Of a stretch of 64,000 nucleotides of DNA, positions 34,230 through 43,607 are shown piece by piece. The translations under genes and the position numbers were made by a program. The stretch's first letter is position 1; each line of letters starts with the position of its first letter. The notes below the pieces were generated by a model that was given only the letters and a program-made list of their open reading frames with translations, was not told the origin of the DNA and searched no databases. This DNA comes from an uncultured Neglectibacter sp. (GTDB lineage: Bacteria; Bacillota; Clostridia; Oscillospirales; Acutalibacteraceae), in NCBI GenBank assembly GCA_937958185.1, contig CALFFN010000028.1:62001-126000 (forward strand). Direction: 5' to 3'.

Positions 34230-37067
34230 TCACTTCACAATAAAGTTATATGGCTGCTCTGCGACGGAAGCGCCGGAAGCGTCCACAATGCGCACCAGCA
34301 GGCGGTAGGTCCCCCGCTCCTGCCCCTTGGGAACTGTCAGGTGCAGGGTGGCGCCGTCTCCGGTGGGAGTAAATCCCGGAGCGGGAGAAAAGCTCCAATC
34401 GCCGGAAGCGGAAGAATAGCTGCTGTTGTCAGGGCTTTTGCCGGTCTTTTGCAGCACCTCGTATTGCAGGGTATCTCCCTGCCGAATGCCGCGGTATTCC
34501 AGCAGGAACACCATGTCCACCGCTTCCTCGGAGGCGTCTACCAGCCGCTGGGTCTCCCCGCCCGGCGCCACACCTACCGAGCGCTGCTGCTCTTCCTTGC
34601 CGCGATAGAGGGACACCCCCACAGCGGCTTCCGCGTCGGCAGTTCCCTGCCGTCCAATCATCTGAAGCCCCGCCCGGGGCGTCAGCGAAGCATGCAGCTG
34701 GTATTCACCATCAAGGAACACCAGCTCGGGTACGCTGGAGAAATTCAGGAACACAGAGGACGAACCGCTTGCAGGAATGGTAAAGGTCAGCGAGCCGTCC
34801 TCCTCCGCCATAACGTTTTCGCAGTCCCCGGACACTACAAGCTCCTCCGGGAAACGGTAGGAGCGCGTTCCGTCGGGACTGGTAGCCCACAGGTGGATAA
34901 ACGCCCCCGCCGCATATCGGCTGTTATGCGCAGGGATCTGAGGGGTCAAGGTACAACCCCATGTAAATTCATCTGTTTCTGTCCGCTCCAGCCCCAGGCT
35001 GCAGCTTTCCTCCGCCGCCACGGTAAAGGATGCGTGAGCACCGTCGTTTGAAGACCCGAACAAACCGCTGACCATCCCCAGGCAGTATTCCCCGGTGGTC
35101 ATTTCCGTGCTTCCCAGAAAATCCACCACAAAAATCAGGTTTTCCACCACCTCCGTGGTGCTGTCAGAGGGAAGAACATAGCTGCCGGAACCTGTCAGGG
35201 ACTCAAAGCTGGTGAGAGGAATACCTGTTAGTTGCTCCAGAGCGGTAGAGGTGTGGCTGTAATAAGTACAGCCGCCATTTGACATATCCCCCAAAACGAT
35301 TTTTGTGCCTGAGGAAAATGCTTTCTGGCTCAGCGTGCCGTCCTCCGCTTTCTGGTACAGACGCAGATATCTTCTGGTAGAACCGAAGATAGAGCCGGAG
35401 GGCGTATATTTGGAAACGATGTGAGCTGTCACCGAACCCGTCGTCATAATGGTAGGGTTATCCCCGGAGAACCCGGCGGAAAACCTTCTGCCGCGAACGA
35501 TCTGTGCTCCCGGGGAAGCGGTTCCGCCGTCATCGGCAGCAGCCATCGGGATCGCTTCCACCGCGTCAAATGCGGCTTCCTCCTGATCGTCGGCGCTGAA
35601 CAGCGCCTGCAGGAAATTCTGCTGCTTCTGCACCGTCGCCACGCAGCGGAACAATCTGCCTGTCTCCGTAGGCACGATCTTCCACCGATAGCTTTGAGAG
35701 GTTTCCCCGGAAATATCCTTCCACGCCAGAGTATCCTGCTTTAAGGGCAGCGCTTCCCCTGCCGCCAGCACACAGGTCTGCCAGCGGTAGGAAAGTATTT
35801 CGTACCCCTCCAGGGCAGGCACGGTAAACACTTTGCTGTCGCCGTCCTGCTTTACGGTAATTTTCGCGGTCATCGACCCGTTCCAGTTCGCGATGAAATA
35901 AAGGTCTGTCCTGTCCCCCACGGCAAAGGCGGAGCCCGCTTCCCGCAGGGTATTGGGGGCGTCCTTCGTCTCCGTCCAGCCGCAGAAGGAGTAGGTATAA
36001 AGCCCGTCTCCCTCCGGGGCGGAAAACTCCGCGGGCGCTGCCGGCAGGGTGATCTTCCCGTCCAGCACGGGAAGGGTCTTTGTGACCGTATCGCCGTCGG
36101 CGCAGCTGCCCTTGCCGCACTGGAACGTCACGGGAAGCATTGTGCCCGCTTCCCGGTAGCCCGCCGCCAGCATGGCTTCCCGGAAGCTTTCATTTTCCGC
36201 CGAGCAGAAAAAGGCTGGTCCGTCCGTCCTGGGATAGAAAATTTCTTCCCCGATCTCCTGCTGTGTGATCCGTTCGATCACATATTTTGTTTCATTGCCG
36301 CTCTCCGTGGAAGAAACGGCGCTGCTCTGCTCGCCGGAAGAATTTTCCTCCGGCTTGCTTTCCGGCGCAGGTGTTCCTTCGGCTTCCCCGCTGTCCGGCT
36401 TGCTGTCCTGTTTTTCTTCCTGCTGATTCTCCTGCAGGGCTTCCACCTCCTGCGCAGCAGAAGATACGGCATTCTGTTCCTCGCCGGGAGCGGTATCCCC
36501 AAGGGAAGAAGCATCGTCCTGACTGCCGCTGGCGGGATCGTCCGCCGCCGGGGCGGGGGTCGGGTCAGGCTGGCTCACCGCAGAAGGGTCCTCCACAGCC
36601 GTCTCCCGCTTTTTTGTGACCTTCGCTTCCGTGAAGCCGTTCTCCACAGAGCCTGGCTTGGGGGCAAGCGCCGCGCTGCCGCCGGAAAATGCCCGGTCGC
36701 CAATGCGCAGTAAACCCTTGGGCAGCACCAGGCTGCCGGAAAGCTCCCCGCAGTTATAGAAGGTGTAGCTGCCGATAGAAGTCAGATCCGCGCCCAGCTT
36801 CACGGACTTCACCTGACAATCGGCAAAGGGCGCTGTGTCCGCGGTGAAATCCCGGATCGCGCCGGAGCCGCTGATGGTCAGCACTCCGTTTTCCGTCAGG
36901 GTGGCGGTAACGCTTTCCGGGTTCACGCCGATATCGAAGGTACGCTCCGCGCCTTGGGCAATAACAGTCAGACCGCCGGCGGAAAGGCTGGTGGTGACAA
37001 GCGCCGCGGAAAGCAGTACGCACAGCAGCGCTCTGCCTTTTTTCTTCCATTGCCGGAAAAATTTCAT
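34230..37067 (-). CDS. large secreted protein of the SipW/TasA locus, 945 aa
   Basis: Last gene of the locus. N-terminal signal: basic MKFFRQWKKKGR, hydrophobic core, then AQG. Residues about 40-135 resemble one BspA-type LRR unit (LTSIGSYTFYNCGEL...). Residues 140-265 are a low-complexity Ser/Glu/Pro/Gln linker (wall-spanning spacer type). The rest, to residue 945, is beta-rich with repeated Ig-like segments and no recognisable catalytic motif. No LPXTG or SLH anchor is seen. AAAGGGGGG lies ahead of the ATG. It may be an accessory matrix or fibre-associated protein; function unknown. Confidence 0.75.
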   Translation of the reverse strand: MKFFRQWKKKGRALLCVLLSAALVTTSLSAGGLTVIAQGAERTFDIGVNPESVTATLTENGVLTISGSGAIRDFTADTAPFADCQVKSVKLGADLTSIGSYTFYNCGELSGSLVLPKGLLRIGDRAFSGGSAALAPKPGSVENGFTEAKVTKKRETAVEDPSAVSQPDPTPAPAADDPASGSQDDASSLGDTAPGEEQNAVSSAAQEVEALQENQQEEKQDSKPDSGEAEGTPAPESKPEENSSGEQSSAVSSTESGNETKYVIERITQQEIGEEIFYPRTDGPAFFCSAENESFREAMLAAGYREAGTMLPVTFQCGKGSCADGDTVTKTLPVLDGKITLPAAPAEFSAPEGDGLYTYSFCGWTETKDAPNTLREAGSAFAVGDRTDLYFIANWNGSMTAKITVKQDGDSKVFTVPALEGYEILSYRWQTCVLAAGEALPLKQDTLAWKDISGETSQSYRWKIVPTETGRLFRCVATVQKQQNFLQALFSADDQEEAAFDAVEAIPMAAADDGGTASPGAQIVRGRRFSAGFSGDNPTIMTTGSVTAHIVSKYTPSGSIFGSTRRYLRLYQKAEDGTLSQKAFSSGTKIVLGDMSNGGCTYYSHTSTALEQLTGIPLTSFESLTGSGSYVLPSDSTTEVVENLIFVVDFLGSTEMTTGEYCLGMVSGLFGSSNDGAHASFTVAAEESCSLGLERTETDEFTWGCTLTPQIPAHNSRYAAGAFIHLWATSPDGTRSYRFPEELVVSGDCENVMAEEDGSLTFTIPASGSSSVFLNFSSVPELVFLDGEYQLHASLTPRAGLQMIGRQGTADAEAAVGVSLYRGKEEQQRSVGVAPGGETQRLVDASEEAVDMVFLLEYRGIRQGDTLQYEVLQKTGKSPDNSSYSSASGDWSFSPAPGFTPTGDGATLHLTVPKGQERGTYRLLVRIVDASGASVAEQPYNFIVK

Positions 37068-37104
37068 GGAACGGACCCCCCTTTCTGCAAAGTCACAGGG
37101 CTTC

Positions 37105-37863
37105 TCAGCCCTCTGTCACGGTAAAATCGTCCGCAGTATAGCTGCTTTGCTGATCTTTCTTCAAAAATGTCAGGGCATAACGGACGCCCGGCTCGGCGGT
37201 AAAGGTCACGCTGCCGGGAGAAGCGCCGGACAGCAGCGCGTTCAGCGGGTCGGGGATCAGGGTATCGGGACCTGTCACCGTCACGGGAAGCCCGCTGCCA
37301 CCGAAAAGCTCCAGCACCACAGCGCCGTCCTGCTCGGAAACTTCCCATTGCACCGGCACATCTTCCGCTGTAAAACCGAACCGGGCGCTGATGCTTCTGG
37401 TATAGGGCGCGGTACACTGGGCGGTAATGGTGACGGCGCCGTCCGCGCCAAAATCTGACTTTTTCAGGGAAACGGTCACATTCTTTGTCTGAAAACTGCC
37501 GGAAAGCTCGCCGGAGCCTTCCGCGCCCGCGATCGGGCTTCCCTCTGCGCTTCTCGCCCAGTAGGAATATTGCAGCGTTCCTTCCGTGCAGCGCAGCTCG
37601 TCCACAAAATTGGACAGGGAAAATGTGATCTCTACAGGGTCATCGCCTGTCGGCTCGCTGATATGATAGTAGGGCGAAGCCTCTGTGAGCTTGTCGCTGG
37701 TAAAATAAAAGGGCACGGGGACCGCTGCCCCGTTTGCCGAATCCTGCCGAACATACTTTGCCAGCGTAGCCCCAAAAGCAGACAGCAGCAATGCCAGCGC
37801 CATTGCAAAGCACAATGCCGCCAGCACCCGGTTCGCCAACCTTTTCCTGTTCTGCTTCTTCAT
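37105..37863 (-). CDS. TasA-like SipW-dependent secreted protein (third copy)
   Basis: 252 aa. The N-terminus has a long hydrophobic core ending GATLAKYVRQDS, the G-T-LAKY processing region typical of proteins cleaved by SipW-type peptidases. The mature part is beta-rich. It shares only the signal region clearly with the other two TasA-like proteins, so it may be a minor fibre subunit or adaptor. AAGGGGGAACGCCC precedes the ATG; 34 bp after the second TasA-like gene. Confidence 0.75.
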   Translation of the reverse strand: MKKQNRKRLANRVLAALCFAMALALLLSAFGATLAKYVRQDSANGAAVPVPFYFTSDKLTEASPYYHISEPTGDDPVEITFSLSNFVDELRCTEGTLQYSYWARSAEGSPIAGAEGSGELSGSFQTKNVTVSLKKSDFGADGAVTITAQCTAPYTRSISARFGFTAEDVPVQWEVSEQDGAVVLELFGGSGLPVTVTGPDTLIPDPLNALLSGASPGSVTFTAEPGVRYALTFLKKDQQSSYTADDFTVTEG

Positions 37864-37897
37864 GGGCGTTCCCCCTTAAAAGCACGTTTCCGCTCCG

Positions 37898-38521
37898 CTA
37901 TCCGGCGCTTTCCCCGCCGGAAGGTCCACTGGAGCCCGCGGGCTGCGGTTCCTCCTCCGTGGGCTGCACCTGTTTTGTGGTCACTGTGACGGTAACCATG
38001 TCGATCTCCTCGCTGTAGTCGCCGTCCGTCTCGGTGGCAGGCCATCGAATGGAAAGCTCGTAGGAATGCTTTCGCTTTTTCCCCTCTGCCCCACCGGAAA
38101 TGGGCAGCTTCCCGCCGGTGGCAAGAAGCTGGTCGTTCAGCTCTCCCACCAGCGTGCTGTCCCCGTCCCCCGCTTCCTTCTGCCCCAGCAGGGAAAAGGT
38201 CAGGGGCAGGTTCCCCATCGTGTCGATCTTTATTTCATATTCCATTTCCACGTCGCATTCCCGCCCGTCCTCATAATTCTGGACGGTGAACCGCGTGGTG
38301 CGGGTCTCGCCGGGAGACATATTCTCCAGGGACAAATCAAAGTCCATACTGCCGCCGCCCGCAAAGGCAGCGGTCTGCATGGAAACTGTTCCACTGAACC
38401 GGGAAGTATATTTTGCCAGCGTCCCAGTGGCTGCCAGCATAGTTGCCACTACCGCCAGTAAAAGATACACCGGCAGCCGGGAGGTCTTTTTATAATGTTT
38501 CATTTTCACCGGCTTCTTCAT
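37898..38521 (-). CDS. TasA-like SipW-dependent secreted protein (second copy)
   Basis: 207 aa. Signal core LPVYLLLAVVATMLAATGTLAKYTSRFSG, with the GTLAKYT processing motif, then a beta-sandwich-like region containing DFDLSLENMSPGETRTTRFTVQNYE, typical of the camelysin/TasA family, and a Pro/Glu/Ser-rich tail. It directly follows the second SipW gene, its presumed peptidase. AAAGGAAAG precedes the ATG. Confidence 0.82.
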   Translation of the reverse strand: MKKPVKMKHYKKTSRLPVYLLLAVVATMLAATGTLAKYTSRFSGTVSMQTAAFAGGGSMDFDLSLENMSPGETRTTRFTVQNYEDGRECDVEMEYEIKIDTMGNLPLTFSLLGQKEAGDGDSTLVGELNDQLLATGGKLPISGGAEGKKRKHSYELSIRWPATETDGDYSEEIDMVTVTVTTKQVQPTEEEPQPAGSSGPSGGESAG

Positions 38522-38567
38522 GGCTTTCTTTCCTTTATCCCGCCGTTCCGGCGAACCGAATGGTTTT

Positions 38568-39089
38568 TTATTCTTCTTTGTAGCGCTTTCCCCTGTTCTT
38601 TCCAGCCCCGATCCAATCCGGCAGCTTGATCAGCAATACGCCGATCACGAGCAGGGTCAGGATACCGAAGGGGGAACGGAGAAATTCTATCACGCTGCCG
38701 GCGCCCGGCAAAACGAGCTGAAGCTTCCCCACGATCTTTTCCGGGGAGAGCAGGTCACCGTCTTCCGTATTGTTGGCGTCGCCCTGGGTGATAAACTGCC
38801 CGGACACCGTGCCCATAATGCGGTGGGTCACCGTGGCGCCCTGGCTGTCGTGGAAGGTGACCACGTCTCCCAGCTTATATTCGTCCTGTGCCTTGACAAG
38901 GATCAGGTCCCCCGGGGAAAGGCTGGGCTCCATGCTGCCGGTGGTAACGATATAGTGGGAATATCCGAAAACCTGGGGCGCTTCCAAATGCAGCACGCTT
39001 TGCTGCACCAGCAGCCAGAGATTCAGTACCAGCACTATGCACAGCAGCGCTGTCAATATTCCCCGCAGCACCCTTATCATAACTCTCAT
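38568..39089 (-). CDS. sipW: SipW-type (ER-type) signal peptidase I, second copy
   Basis: 173 aa. N-terminal membrane helix, then the catalytic Ser in TTGSMEPSL and the His of VTHRI, i.e. the Ser/His (ER-type) arrangement and not the Ser/Lys dyad of ordinary bacterial peptidases. The motif QGDANNTEDGDLL is also SipW-specific. A C-terminal helix re-enters the membrane. It should process the TasA-like proteins of this locus. Start at MRVMIRVLRG behind AAAGGAATCGCC; 28 bp after the 523-aa gene. Confidence 0.92.
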   Translation of the reverse strand: MRVMIRVLRGILTALLCIVLVLNLWLLVQQSVLHLEAPQVFGYSHYIVTTGSMEPSLSPGDLILVKAQDEYKLGDVVTFHDSQGATVTHRIMGTVSGQFITQGDANNTEDGDLLSPEKIVGKLQLVLPGAGSVIEFLRSPFGILTLLVIGVLLIKLPDWIGAGKNRGKRYKEE

Positions 39090-39117
39090 GGCGATTCCTT
39101 TCTCCAGCCCATGGCGC

Positions 39118-40689
39118 TCAGTGTACGCCCGGATAGCGGAAATCTCCCTCATAGCTGATCTCCGACTCCTTGATAATTTGAGAAGCGTTCAGGGTAATGG
39201 ATACCAGATAGGTCCTGTTTTTGGTGCTGCCGGCCTTGCCCGCCGCCAGGTCCAGCGCGTTGTCCCGCTCCTGCGCATACCAGTCCTCGTACTCCCACTC
39301 CCAGTCGATCCGAAAATGCTGTACGCTGTTTGCCGGAATTACGATCTGTTTGGATTGCAGCGCCTGGTCGGAAGAGGAAATCTTTTCCCGGTACAGATAG
39401 CTGTAATTGGTATCCTCATTTATCATGGAGTACCGAATGGGCAGGTGGAAGGAATGCTCTTCCATACAAAGGGTGTACGCAATATCAAAATCTTCCGGGT
39501 TTTCCAGGCGAAATTCATAATAGCCCTTGGAGCCCGGCGCAACTACCTGGGTCCCGCCGGTAGAGGTGCGGTCTGAGGAAGCATCCGTTCGGTGCTTGAA
39601 CAGATCAATTGCCGACCGCTGCTTCCAGGAGATCCCTGTCTCCGCATCTATCGCGTCCAGCCCCTGCCAGGTCTCCGTTTCAGAGGACTCCGGCGGCAGG
39701 CTGCTTTCAGGTTCCCGATCAGGTGCGTCCGCCGGGCTTTGCCCCGAAGAGCTTTGTGCCGGAGAGCTTACAGGAACTTTTGCCGGCGGAGCATATTCTT
39801 CGGGCAGCTGGGGGACCTCTTCCGCTTCCCCGTCTTCTACCAGGATCACGTTGTCTCCCACAGTGACTGTTTCCCCGTCCGGAAGGGTAAGCTCTCCGTC
39901 TGGGGAAAGCGTAGAACCGTCCTCAATTTTTACAGAACCGTCCTTTTCCACCACCACGCCGGAGATCGCCTCTTCTCCCGGAGAAACGGGGACCGGGCTG
40001 CCCTCGGCAGGGACTACCACGCCCTTTGCGGGCAGCAGCACATCGCCCTGTGCGGAAACCAGCGACCCTTCGGGCAGCACCGCCCGGGCAGGAGGAGAAA
40101 CCTTCAGTGCAGAACCGGCAAAATCTACGATCTTCCCGTCCCTTGTCACAAAGTAAGCGCTTTCCGCCTCCACCTCCAGCACACTGTCCTCCCCCATAGT
40201 CAGGGTAAATTCCAGCATTCTGGCGTCCTCGGGCATTTGGAAAGATGTGCTTCCCCCCGAAAAATCGGCGGATACGCTGCCGGAAAAGTCCAGCGTCAGC
40301 TCCATTTCCGTGACCGTATCCCCGCTGCTGCTTTTCACTTCCAGCCTGTGGTCTCCGGCTTGCACCCCGGAGAAATAGAACTTTCCCTGGCTGTCCGTAA
40401 CGTCGCTGTTTTCCGTATCCACCAGCAGCACGGTCGCCCCGGAAACAGGGTCGCCCGAGCTGTGGCACAATCTTCCGCTGAGATAACGGACCGTTTCCTG
40501 TCCCCGAAGGGATTCTTCCCCAGGGGAAAGCACGATGGTATCTACCAGCTCCCCGGAGGAGCCGGAAGCGTTTCTTCCCAGCAGGAAGCCCACCATGCCG
40601 GAGGTCAGGGTCAAGGCGACAAAAAGCACCATCACCATGGCTGAGAGGGGAAAATGCCTTGGGTATTTTCCGTTTCCTTTTTCCGCCAA
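39118..40689 (-). CDS. membrane-anchored protein with carboxypeptidase-regulatory-like domain and TasA-like tail
   Basis: 523 aa, TTG start behind GGAGGAAAGGGAT. One membrane helix at 16-38 orients the rest outside. Residues 65-135 (SGRLCHSSGDPVSGATVLLVDTENSDVTDSQGKFYFSGVQAGDHRLEV) are a classical carboxypeptidase-regulatory-like beta-sandwich. After a Pro/Ser/Glu-rich linker, the last 130 residues (YYEFRLENPEDFDIAYTLCMEE... HFRIDWEWEYE) resemble the TasA-family sandwich. It may act as a membrane base or assembly factor for the fibre; that is inference from position between the two TasA/SipW sets. Confidence 0.75.
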   Translation of the reverse strand: MAEKGNGKYPRHFPLSAMVMVLFVALTLTSGMVGFLLGRNASGSSGELVDTIVLSPGEESLRGQETVRYLSGRLCHSSGDPVSGATVLLVDTENSDVTDSQGKFYFSGVQAGDHRLEVKSSSGDTVTEMELTLDFSGSVSADFSGGSTSFQMPEDARMLEFTLTMGEDSVLEVEAESAYFVTRDGKIVDFAGSALKVSPPARAVLPEGSLVSAQGDVLLPAKGVVVPAEGSPVPVSPGEEAISGVVVEKDGSVKIEDGSTLSPDGELTLPDGETVTVGDNVILVEDGEAEEVPQLPEEYAPPAKVPVSSPAQSSSGQSPADAPDREPESSLPPESSETETWQGLDAIDAETGISWKQRSAIDLFKHRTDASSDRTSTGGTQVVAPGSKGYYEFRLENPEDFDIAYTLCMEEHSFHLPIRYSMINEDTNYSYLYREKISSSDQALQSKQIVIPANSVQHFRIDWEWEYEDWYAQERDNALDLAAGKAGSTKNRTYLVSITLNASQIIKESEISYEGDFRYPGVH

Positions 40690-40722
40690 ATCCCTTTCCT
40701 CCTTTCCAAAACAGGAAGCCCC

Positions 40723-40750
40723 CGGCAGAGGGCATTAAAGTCCTCTGCCG
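40723..40750 (-). terminator. intergenic hairpin between first TasA-like gene and the rest of the locus
   Basis: CGGCAGAGG / CCTCTGCCG stem with a 10-nt loop, and two more small hairpins at 40760-40815. No long T-tract follows on the minus strand, so it is more likely a leaky terminator or mRNA-stabilising element that raises expression of the first fibre gene. Confidence 0.5.
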
Positions 40751-40824
40751 AGGGCTCTTATTGCCATCGGTTGTGCCATAACGGCAACCTGTTTCCTGCT
40801 GCTACGGCAGCAGCCTTAATTTCC

Positions 40825-41490
40825 TCAGGTGCCTGCGGTCGGCTCGACCTGAGTGAACACTACTCTAACAGTAAATGTAGCGCCGGTTCCGGGATCCTTG
40901 CCCAAAGCCAGATCGGCGGCGTTAGTAGCGCTGGTTTCCTCAAAGGGCCATTTCCAGTTGACGTTTACCTTAACAGCATTCTTGGTAGTATCCATTTCGC
41001 CCGCGGCTATCGTATCGCTTTTCAGAAGGTAGCCCAGACCGGGAGTTTTCGTCTTTGAAAAAACATTGTTTGCCTCATTGCTGCCTTCATACATTTTGAA
41101 ATTCGTGGGGAAGTCAGAAGAGTTGCCGTCTATGTACACTGCATACTCGGTATCAACTTCCGTGGGCACATTCGCCTTTGCAGTGGTCAAATCGATCACA
41201 AAGCCGCCGGTCATGCCGGGAGCCACCTTGCCATTTGACACACCTTTCTTATTGGTTGCGGTGTCATACAGGGACCCTAACGGAACCGGGGTAGACGTCA
41301 GCGTTGTTGCACTTGCGCCGCTCCCCATTGTCACTGTTGCGCCAACGTTCCACTTAGCGACAGTCATCGTGGTCGTACCCGCGAAGCTCTCCGTATACTT
41401 GGCCAAAGTTCCGGAAGACAGGCTGGTGGTGATCAGCGTCAGCGCCATGGCAGCTACGCCAAGACGAGCTGCAATGCTTTTCTTTTTCAT
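40825..41490 (-). CDS. tasA: TasA-like fibre protein (first copy, probable major subunit)
   Basis: 221 aa. Signal core LGVAAMALTLITTSLSSGTLAKYTESF with GTLAKYT processing site, then a TasA/camelysin beta sandwich (KWNVGATVTMG..., VAPGMTGGFVIDLTTA, NVNWKWPFEE..., FTVRVVFTQVEP). TasA of B. subtilis forms biofilm matrix fibres after SipW cleavage. Start at MKKKSIAARLG, eight bases after GGAGG. It follows the first SipW gene and precedes a hairpin, the usual set-up for a highly expressed subunit. Confidence 0.88.
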   Translation of the reverse strand: MKKKSIAARLGVAAMALTLITTSLSSGTLAKYTESFAGTTTMTVAKWNVGATVTMGSGASATTLTSTPVPLGSLYDTATNKKGVSNGKVAPGMTGGFVIDLTTAKANVPTEVDTEYAVYIDGNSSDFPTNFKMYEGSNEANNVFSKTKTPGLGYLLKSDTIAAGEMDTTKNAVKVNVNWKWPFEETSATNAADLALGKDPGTGATFTVRVVFTQVEPTAGT

Positions 41491-41609
41491 TTGCTGTTCC
41501 TCCATGTGTTATAAATTTTTGATATCTTCACAGCGCCATGCAAGCGCTGCTATATCCTGAAAACAAAGGTCTTTTACCCAGGGCAGCAATTACAGCGTTC
41601 TCCCTGCGG

Positions 41610-42383
41610 TCATTCCCCCTTAAACATCGGGGGTATCTCCTCTTCCTCGTCTTCTTCCGCGTACACGTCCTGCTGCGCAGGAGCACTGCCCACAGCTGAA
41701 GACGAGCCGGACCCATTCACCTGAGCGCGCAGCCGCTCCAGCTCCCGCTCCATGGCTTCCATTTCCTGCTGCTTTGTGGACGTTTCCGTTTGAAGCTTCT
41801 GCCTTTCCCGGTTTGCCTGCCGCCCGGCAAGCGCCCGGCGCAGGATATCCCACAACAGGAAAAGCAGGATCGGACCGCCGATAAAAAGGAACATACCGGG
41901 GGTGGACTGCAGGAACATGGCGAAATTGCCTGCGCCTGTCAAATGGATCCCCATATACTTGCCCTGTACCTGCTCCGGGGAAACAGGCGTGGCGTCCTCA
42001 ATGTTGTTGGCGTCGCCCTGTGTGACATACAAAGTTTCGCCGTCCTGCTGCTGCACCTCCATAATTCTATGGGTAACAGCCGTTTCTTCTTCCAAAAAGC
42101 AGATAACATCATTTACCTGCAGCGTATTGGGATCGGTTTTCTGAATAAAGATCATGTCCCCCGCTTCAAATTCCGGCGACATGGAGCCGGAAAGCACAAT
42201 GACCGGGGAAATGCCGAACACGGAAGGAATATGGTCCGGGTCGGTATAGGAACGGACGATCATCACCACGTTCAAAATGATAATGGGAATAAAGAGCACG
42301 CATAAAACAGCGCCGAACACATTAAGCGCTGTCTGCAGCGCCCCGCCCTTCCCTTTTTGAGCCCTTCTTGCGCCCTCTGCCAT
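41610..42383 (-). CDS. sipW: SipW-type signal peptidase I, first copy, with coiled-coil tail
   Basis: 257 aa, first gene of the locus. N-terminal helix at about 21-48, catalytic Ser in LSGSMSPEF and His in AVTHRI, SipW motif QGDANNIEDATPVS, and a second helix near 168-190. Unlike standard SipW it carries about 65 extra C-terminal residues: a charged coiled coil (NRERQKLQTETSTKQQ..., ELERLRAQVN) and an acidic end. The ATG has no good ribosome binding site; a GTG four codons upstream has a weak one. Confidence 0.92.
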   Translation of the reverse strand: MAEGARRAQKGKGGALQTALNVFGAVLCVLFIPIIILNVVMIVRSYTDPDHIPSVFGISPVIVLSGSMSPEFEAGDMIFIQKTDPNTLQVNDVICFLEEETAVTHRIMEVQQQDGETLYVTQGDANNIEDATPVSPEQVQGKYMGIHLTGAGNFAMFLQSTPGMFLFIGGPILLFLLWDILRRALAGRQANRERQKLQTETSTKQQEMEAMERELERLRAQVNGSGSSSAVGSAPAQQDVYAEEDEEEEIPPMFKGE

Positions 42384-42564
42384 AACGAAAATCACATCGT
42401 TTCCATCAAATTCACAACGTTCAGCCGGACGCAGAAACTGCATCCAAAAATAGTAATACTGCTAAATAACAGTAATTTCCCTCAGAAAATCAAGTACCAC
42501 GAAAAATACAGTTCTGCTTTTTGGAAAAATAAACCCAAATTCAACACGCTGTATTTTCCCTTAT

Positions 42565-42592
42565 ATTGTAGCATATTCTCCTGCTTTTTCAA
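42565..42592 (-). promoter_or_regulatory. promoter of the SipW/TasA locus
   Basis: Minus strand TTGAAA (42592-42587), 16-bp spacer, TACAAT (42570-42565) with TGC in front (extended -10). Leader about 175 nt. On the other strand TATAAT at 42717-42722 is the likely -10 of the LytTR gene; the 385-bp gap between the divergent genes holds both and is AT-rich. Confidence 0.65.
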
Positions 42593-42768
42593 GCCTGAAC
42601 ACTGTTTTGACAGTTTTTTTCACTTTTTCCCAAAATTCCCACCTAATTCCGCTACAAAAAGTAATAAATTGCGCAAAGTTCTTTCTTAACCACTAGATTT
42701 CAAGTGAAGTTTCCTGTATAATTGAGTGAAAGATCGTGATTCGATTTTTGAATGGGAGAAAATTTTTT

Positions 42769-43503
42769 ATGCTGGATATTTCAATTTACAGCAATGATTC
42801 TTTTTTTCTGGCGGAAATCCCCAGGGGGCTGACCGCGCAGCTGGAAGGCTATGCCAGGGACTCCTGCCGGTTCCGCCCGTTTTCCATGGCGCAGACCAGC
42901 CTGTACGAAAATCTGGGTTCTCCCCCCGATCTGTGCATCGTGGATATCCGGGACGATCCCAGACAGGCGATGGCGTTTGTGCGCAGGCTCCGCAGGAACG
43001 CGGGGACAGAAGTGATGGTGGTAGCCGCCGGCCCTGACTGGGCAATGGAGGCTTACGACGCCGATGTGATGTCCTATCTGCTGGACCCGCCGGACATTCG
43101 CCGGGCTGCGGAAATTATCCTGCGGCGGTTCGCCCAGAAATTCCAGCCGAAAAGCCTGCAGTTCTCCTTCCGCACCTCCTCCGGCACCCATGTGCTGGCG
43201 GCGGAGCACATCGCCTATGTGGAGTACTCCGACCACCGCCTGCTGATCCATACGGATTCCGGCAGGCAGATCGCCACCTCTACCATGCGGATGTCCTTTG
43301 GGGAAGCCACCGCCCAGCTTCTGGACGACCCCCGGTTCGTGCGGACCCACGCCTCTTTCCTCATCAACATCATGCACGTGACCCAGTTCGGGCAGTACGC
43401 CGTCACCATGGACACCGGGGTCATCGTTCCCATTTCCCATGCGAAAAAGGCAGAGGTCCGAAAACGCTTTACTGCTTTTTTCAAGGAACAAGGCCAGCTG
43501 TAA
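42769..43503 (+). CDS. LytTR-family response regulator
   Basis: 244 aa. The N-terminal part (about 1-125) looks like a receiver domain with DLCIVDIRDDP at the phospho-acceptor strand. Residues about 140-240 form a LytTR DNA-binding domain (HVLAAEHIAYVEYSDHRLLIHTDSG... FVRTHASFLINIMHVTQF). Start at MLDISIYS behind GGGAG. No histidine kinase is nearby. Divergent placement next to the SipW/TasA promoter makes it the probable regulator of that locus, by analogy with LytTR control of surface and matrix genes. Confidence 0.88.
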   Translation: MLDISIYSNDSFFLAEIPRGLTAQLEGYARDSCRFRPFSMAQTSLYENLGSPPDLCIVDIRDDPRQAMAFVRRLRRNAGTEVMVVAAGPDWAMEAYDADVMSYLLDPPDIRRAAEIILRRFAQKFQPKSLQFSFRTSSGTHVLAAEHIAYVEYSDHRLLIHTDSGRQIATSTMRMSFGEATAQLLDDPRFVRTHASFLINIMHVTQFGQYAVTMDTGVIVPISHAKKAEVRKRFTAFFKEQGQL

Positions 43504-43607
43504 AAACAACCTTGTCTCTATCCTAAAAAAAACGCTCTGCAAAAGCTGTCATATTTTGCCCTTCAGGAAAAAATTTCCGGCGCGCCGCGCCAATCAGGAG
43601 GAACCCA

